This document shows positions 6,330 through 9,537 of a stretch of DNA of 9,537 nucleotides, one piece after another. The stretch comes from Sphingobium sp. Lineage in GTDB: Bacteria > Pseudomonadota > Alphaproteobacteria > Sphingomonadales > Sphingomonadaceae. The stretch covers positions 1 to 9,537 of the forward strand of contig NZ_QFOA01000096.1 of NCBI RefSeq assembly GCF_003248505.1, given 5' to 3'. Below the pieces are notes generated by a model that did not search any database, was not told the DNA's origin, and worked only from the letters and a program-made list of their open reading frames with translations. Each line of letters opens with the position of its first letter. Positions within the stretch are counted from its first letter, which is position 1. The translations under genes were made by a program, and so were the position numbers.

Positions 6330-6355
6330 GGAGCCGGCAGCGAGGCGCCGGCTCC
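6330..6355. terminator. Hairpin between convergent genes, candidate bidirectional terminator
   Basis: GGAGCCGGC (6330-6338) and GCCGGCTCC (6347-6355) form a perfect nine-base GC-rich stem with an eight-base loop. It starts five bases after the DUF4062 stop and ends 16 bases before the stop of the convergent Mfd-like gene. No clear T tract follows on either strand, so it is a weak intrinsic terminator or a 3'-end stabiliser. Confidence 0.55.
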
Positions 6356-6371
6356 GCGCGGGAGTGCTTAA

Positions 6372-9300
6372 TTAGCCGCCCAAGGCGTTGAGCAGCGACT
6401 GGACGCGCTGCAATCGCGAGGCTTCGGACGTCTTCTCCCGTAGAAGGTATCGGCCGTTTTTCTCTTCGAGACCGATCTGCCCAACATCAGCATCGAAGCC
6501 CCTTCTTGGGGTGAGCGCGATAGCAGCGGCGCCTGCATCAATGCGTTCCACCTGAAGCAGCTTGGCAGCGAGACGCACGCTCGCCCATCCGATCAGCCGC
6601 TCCGCAGCCTTCGGTAGCGGTCCGAAGCGGTCGATGAGCTCTTCCTCGAAGGCGTCGAGTTCAGTTTCCGTCTTCATGCGCGCCAACCTGACGTAGAGTT
6701 CGAGCCTGAGATCAAGTTCGGGAACCCAACTCTCCGGAAAACTGCCTTCCTCTCCAAGGTTCAGCTCGGGCGACCAATGTTCCACCGTCTCGCCACGCGC
6801 TTGCCGTAGCGCGGCGCCAAGGAGGTGCTGATAGAGCTCCGTGCCGATAAGTTTCATATGCCCTGCCTGATCGTCGCCTAGAAGGTCACCAGCTCCCCTC
6901 ATGTCCAGATCGCGAGCACTGATGTCAAAACCGGCGCCGAGCCGATCAAAGGTCGCGAGGGTCCGCAGTCGCTTGAGGGTCTGCTCGCCAATCTTGTCTT
7001 CGGGACTGGTGAGGAGGATCACCTGCCCTCTCCGATTACCACGACCGACCCGTCCGCGCAGTTGATGCAGCTGAGCCAGGCCGAACCGATCGGCGCGCCA
7101 GACTATCATGGTGTTGGCGCGTGGCACGTCCAACCCGGCCTCTATTATGTTCGTCGCAAGCAGTATGTCCCCTTCGCCATCGGCGAAGCGAACCATCACC
7201 TCGTCTATGTCAGCGGCAGGCATCTTCCCATGGGCCCGCAAGAGCGAGAGGTCGGGGACGATGCGCGAGATCTTATTCGCCAGTCCTTCCATATCCTCGA
7301 TCCGTGGCACGACGACGAAGCTCTGTCCGCCCCGTCCCTTCTCCCGCAATAATGCCGTCCGCGCGCGTATGTCGTCGAAGGTGTCGAGGCTGGTGCGGAT
7401 TGGCTGTCGACGAGCGGGAGGCGTCGCGATGATGGATATCTTCTGCAGCCCGACCATCGCCATCTGAAGGGTCCTAGGAATGGGCGTCGCGCTGAGCGAC
7501 AGCAGATGAATGTCCCCAGATCCCCGCAGCCGTGCTTTGTCGGAAGTGCCGAAGCGCTGCTCCTCGTCGATGACCACAAGTCCGAGGTTCCGATAGCGCA
7601 CACCTTTGCCGGCTACGGCACCCGTCCCCACTACGACATGAATCGAACCGTCGGCGATACCCGCCTTGACCCTCTTCCTGTCGGCCGCACTCGACAGGCG
7701 GGACAGACCCTCGACCACGATACCCGAACCTTCAAACCGCCGGCGAAAGTTCTCCAGGTGCTGTCGAACGAGAACGGTAGTCGGCGCGGCGACGATGACC
7801 TGGAAACCTGCCAGCGCGGTCAACGCGGCCGCGCGAAGGGCAACTTCGGTCTTGCCGTAACCCACATCCCCGACGACTAGGCGGTCCATAGGCTTGCCGC
7901 TGGAAAGGTCATCGCGCACTGCGTTGATTGCCCTCGCCTGGTCAGCGGTCTCGTTGAATTCGAATCCATTCGCGAAACGCTCATAAAGCACTGGATCGGG
8001 ATCCACCGCTGGCGCCGTGAGGCGCGCGCGGGCGGTGGCAAGTTCCGCCAGGCCCTTTGCGCTCTCTTCAATAGCATCCTGGATCGAACGACGGCGCTTC
8101 TCCCAGGACGATCCGTCTAACTTATCCAGGGTCACGGCGTCAGCGTCCGCGCCGTATCGCCAGATGCGATCCGCCTCGTCGATAGGGACAAGCCGTCTGG
8201 CTCCACCAGCATACTCCAGAGCGATCAACTCACTCTGCCCGGACTGACTGGCTGGCGAAGGCTCCAGACCCATAACCCGGCCAATCCCATGGTCCTCATG
8301 GATGACGATATCTCCGACACGAACCTCACACCTGACATAAGCCCATGGATCGGCCGCAGACGATGGTGCATTGGCGACCAACGCACGGCTCCCAAGCACA
8401 TCTGCCGCAGCGACGACGACCCGCTCGCTGTCGATGAAGCCCTTTTCGACTGGAAGCTCGATTGCGGTGACGTCGCCAGAATGCATGGACACGAGGTCCG
8501 CCAGACTTGCAGCGCTGCCGATCTCGAGTGTCAGCTTCTTCGCGAGCCTGGGGCGTAGGAACCGCAGATCGCGCTCGCTTCCGGCTAGGACGAGGGCATG
8601 AGTCTTGAGCTTCGGCTTGATGAAGCGTGCCAGCGCCGTCGCTGGACTGCGCGCCTCTGCAAAGCGCGGAATTTCTTGAGCTTCGGCCTCGAGGTCGGTT
8701 AGTCGCCAAGGGGCCAGTGCTGCAGACCATTGTTCCTCGCTAAGCGCATCGATCTCTCGCTTCCCACGCTCCGCTGCGTCTTCAGCCAATCGGAGATAGC
8801 GCTGCCGTCGCCTATCTGCCTTTTCACCAAAAACGATGTTACCGGGCTGCAGGTGGTCGAAGATCGAAGCGGCTTGCTCCACCGGCGGCTCGGCGGCGCG
8901 GCCGATTTCGAGACTTTCGAGCTCCGACTTCGAGCGTTGAGTGATGGGGTCGTAGACGCGGATCGACACGATCTTGCCCTCCGCATGCTCAATCCGAGCC
9001 GGCGAGCCGGCGTCTGCCGGAAAAATGTCGATGACGTCACCCCTGACGGAGACCTCACCGGGCTCATCGATCCGGTCGTCGTGGAAATAGCCTAGGGATG
9101 AAACCAATTCAGAGAACTTCTCCGTTGCGATCTCGTCGCCCTTTCTGAGGGTTGGAGGAGCGCTATCGAAGGCTTCGGGCGGTGGGTAGCGTCTGCTGGC
9201 GGCCTCACCGCTGAGGACAAGTGCCAAAGAAGCTGGGGCCTTTCCAGCCTGTGCCGCCCGCAGCCGGCGAAGTGCCGCCACACGACAACCCGAATTAGCC

Positions 9301-9395
9301 GGTGATGCTGGGGCGTTGTCGCCTGGAAGTGCATCACTGGAGGGGAGGAATATCACCATGCCGCTGGGGAGCAGACCATTCAGGATGGCGGCCAC
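6372..9395 (-). CDS. Mfd-like transcription-repair coupling translocase paralogue, N-terminus truncated
   Basis: The 1007-residue reading from a GTG at 9395 covers most of Mfd. The UvrB-homology module is at about 1-180 (LRRLRAAQ, RGDVIDIFP at 118-126). The CarD-like RNA-polymerase-interaction domain is at about 357-412 (GDIVIHEDHGIGRV). The RecG-like translocase has GDVGYGKT at 509-516, DEEQ at 610-613, SATPIPRT at 635-642 and RGRVGR at 780-785. The TRG-type motif is near 818-850 and the C-terminal D7 domain runs from about 885 to the end. Recognisable Mfd sequence continues upstream of the GTG, in frame, as GNIVYLADDEQQAET to about 9440, then ends. The first 30-50 residues of a normal Mfd are missing and no better start exists. 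It is also shorter than E. coli Mfd in the region before the polymerase-binding domain, so it is probably a second Mfd rather than the housekeeping copy. Whether the truncated gene is expressed is doubtful. Confidence 0.85.
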   Translation of the reverse strand: MAAILNGLLPSGMVIFLPSSDALPGDNAPASPANSGCRVAALRRLRAAQAGKAPASLALVLSGEAASRRYPPPEAFDSAPPTLRKGDEIATEKFSELVSSLGYFHDDRIDEPGEVSVRGDVIDIFPADAGSPARIEHAEGKIVSIRVYDPITQRSKSELESLEIGRAAEPPVEQAASIFDHLQPGNIVFGEKADRRRQRYLRLAEDAAERGKREIDALSEEQWSAALAPWRLTDLEAEAQEIPRFAEARSPATALARFIKPKLKTHALVLAGSERDLRFLRPRLAKKLTLEIGSAASLADLVSMHSGDVTAIELPVEKGFIDSERVVVAAADVLGSRALVANAPSSAADPWAYVRCEVRVGDIVIHEDHGIGRVMGLEPSPASQSGQSELIALEYAGGARRLVPIDEADRIWRYGADADAVTLDKLDGSSWEKRRRSIQDAIEESAKGLAELATARARLTAPAVDPDPVLYERFANGFEFNETADQARAINAVRDDLSSGKPMDRLVVGDVGYGKTEVALRAAALTALAGFQVIVAAPTTVLVRQHLENFRRRFEGSGIVVEGLSRLSSAADRKRVKAGIADGSIHVVVGTGAVAGKGVRYRNLGLVVIDEEQRFGTSDKARLRGSGDIHLLSLSATPIPRTLQMAMVGLQKISIIATPPARRQPIRTSLDTFDDIRARTALLREKGRGGQSFVVVPRIEDMEGLANKISRIVPDLSLLRAHGKMPAADIDEVMVRFADGEGDILLATNIIEAGLDVPRANTMIVWRADRFGLAQLHQLRGRVGRGNRRGQVILLTSPEDKIGEQTLKRLRTLATFDRLGAGFDISARDLDMRGAGDLLGDDQAGHMKLIGTELYQHLLGAALRQARGETVEHWSPELNLGEEGSFPESWVPELDLRLELYVRLARMKTETELDAFEEELIDRFGPLPKAAERLIGWASVRLAAKLLQVERIDAGAAAIALTPRRGFDADVGQIGLEEKNGRYLLREKTSEASRLQRVQSLLNALGG

Positions 9396-9492
9396 CGTTT
9401 CGGCCTGCTGCTCATCGTCAGCTAGATAGACGATGTTGCCTGTCCGCCGTCAGCACCAATGGCACAGATTTGAGGTTGTGATTTAAGGAGGA

Positions 9493-9537
9493 TCTGGGCT
9501 TCGTCGTAGTGACGAAGGAACGAAGATGAAGCCCAGA
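9493..9537. repeat. Inverted repeats in the leader of the putative insertion sequence
   Basis: TCTGGGCTTC (9493-9502) is perfectly complementary to GAAGCCCAGA (9528-9537), extending to 12 of 13 with one mismatch. Nested within it, CTTCGTC (9499-9505) and GACGAAG (9511-9517) form a perfect seven-base stem with a five-base loop. The two pairings are mutually exclusive, and the longer one would sequester the candidate ATG at 9526. Confidence 0.6.
9526..9537 (+). CDS. Possible transposase start (four codons visible)
   Basis: ATG at 9526-9528 begins M-K-P-R and runs off the window. AAGGA at 9515-9519 is spaced six bases before it, a good ribosome binding site. Its position about 85 bases inside the presumed element end suits the first gene of an insertion sequence. 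Four codons cannot identify the protein. Confidence 0.3.

Larger units (their letters stand above)
9441..9537 (+). mobile_element. Probable left end of an insertion sequence (incomplete, runs off the window)
   Basis: The Mfd-like reading frame stops being recognisable at about 9440 and meets a stop at 9450-9452. From 9441 the sequence begins TGTCCGCCGTCAGCACC, a TGT-type terminus as found in IS21, IS3 and IS481 relatives, and its base composition is less GC-rich than the Mfd gene. It is followed by a leader and a possible rightward start codon. The exact boundary and family cannot be set from one end; I infer an insertion into the Mfd-like gene. Confidence 0.45.

Noticed and set aside
1..9537. 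CRISPR arrays, tRNA or rRNA genes
   Set aside because: No regularly spaced direct repeats, cloverleaf-like segments or ribosomal RNA signatures were seen on reading through.

Overview
The window looks like chromosomal or plasmid accessory DNA from a GC-rich alphaproteobacterium (a sphingomonad or rhizobial-type genome is my guess; the phylum-level call rests on base composition, codon use and remembered similarity, not on a search). It is dominated by DNA-processing enzymes and appears to hold a regulated locus whose edges are decaying.

Layout. On the minus strand, from the divergent promoter near 1450-1486 leftwards: a helix-turn-helix/WYL-domain regulator (431-1423), a small protein of unknown function (153-389), and the first 18 codons of an SbcD/Mre11-like metallophosphoesterase nuclease (55 to beyond the left edge). 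On the plus strand: a 1111-residue protein that fuses a Cas4/AddB-like iron-sulfur RecB nuclease, a DEDD-type RNase H-fold nuclease and a UPF1-like superfamily 1 helicase (1487-4822), then a single-domain ubiquitin-like protein (4870-5130), then a DUF4062 gene broken by one in-frame TAG (5213-6325). A strong GC hairpin at 6330-6355 separates these from a convergent Mfd-like translocase on the minus strand (6372-9395). Its N-terminal coding sequence stops abruptly at about 9441, where the apparent end of an insertion sequence begins.

The most notable signal is a repeated 17-bp dyad, GGGTGACA-N4-CTG(T/A)C, found three times with identical spacing: upstream of the SbcD-like gene (102-118), in the WYL/helicase divergent region (1436-1452), and upstream of the ubiquitin-like gene (4807-4823). 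The first and third copies also share the same distance to a strong AAGGAG ribosome binding site. I infer that these are operators of the WYL protein and that the SbcD-like nuclease, the helicase-nuclease, the ubiquitin-like protein and the regulator itself form one regulon. WYL regulators of the BrxR/CapW type are known to control phage-defence loci. A defence or DNA-damage-response role is therefore a reasonable hypothesis, but nothing in the sequence proves it, and I do not recognise this gene combination as a named system.
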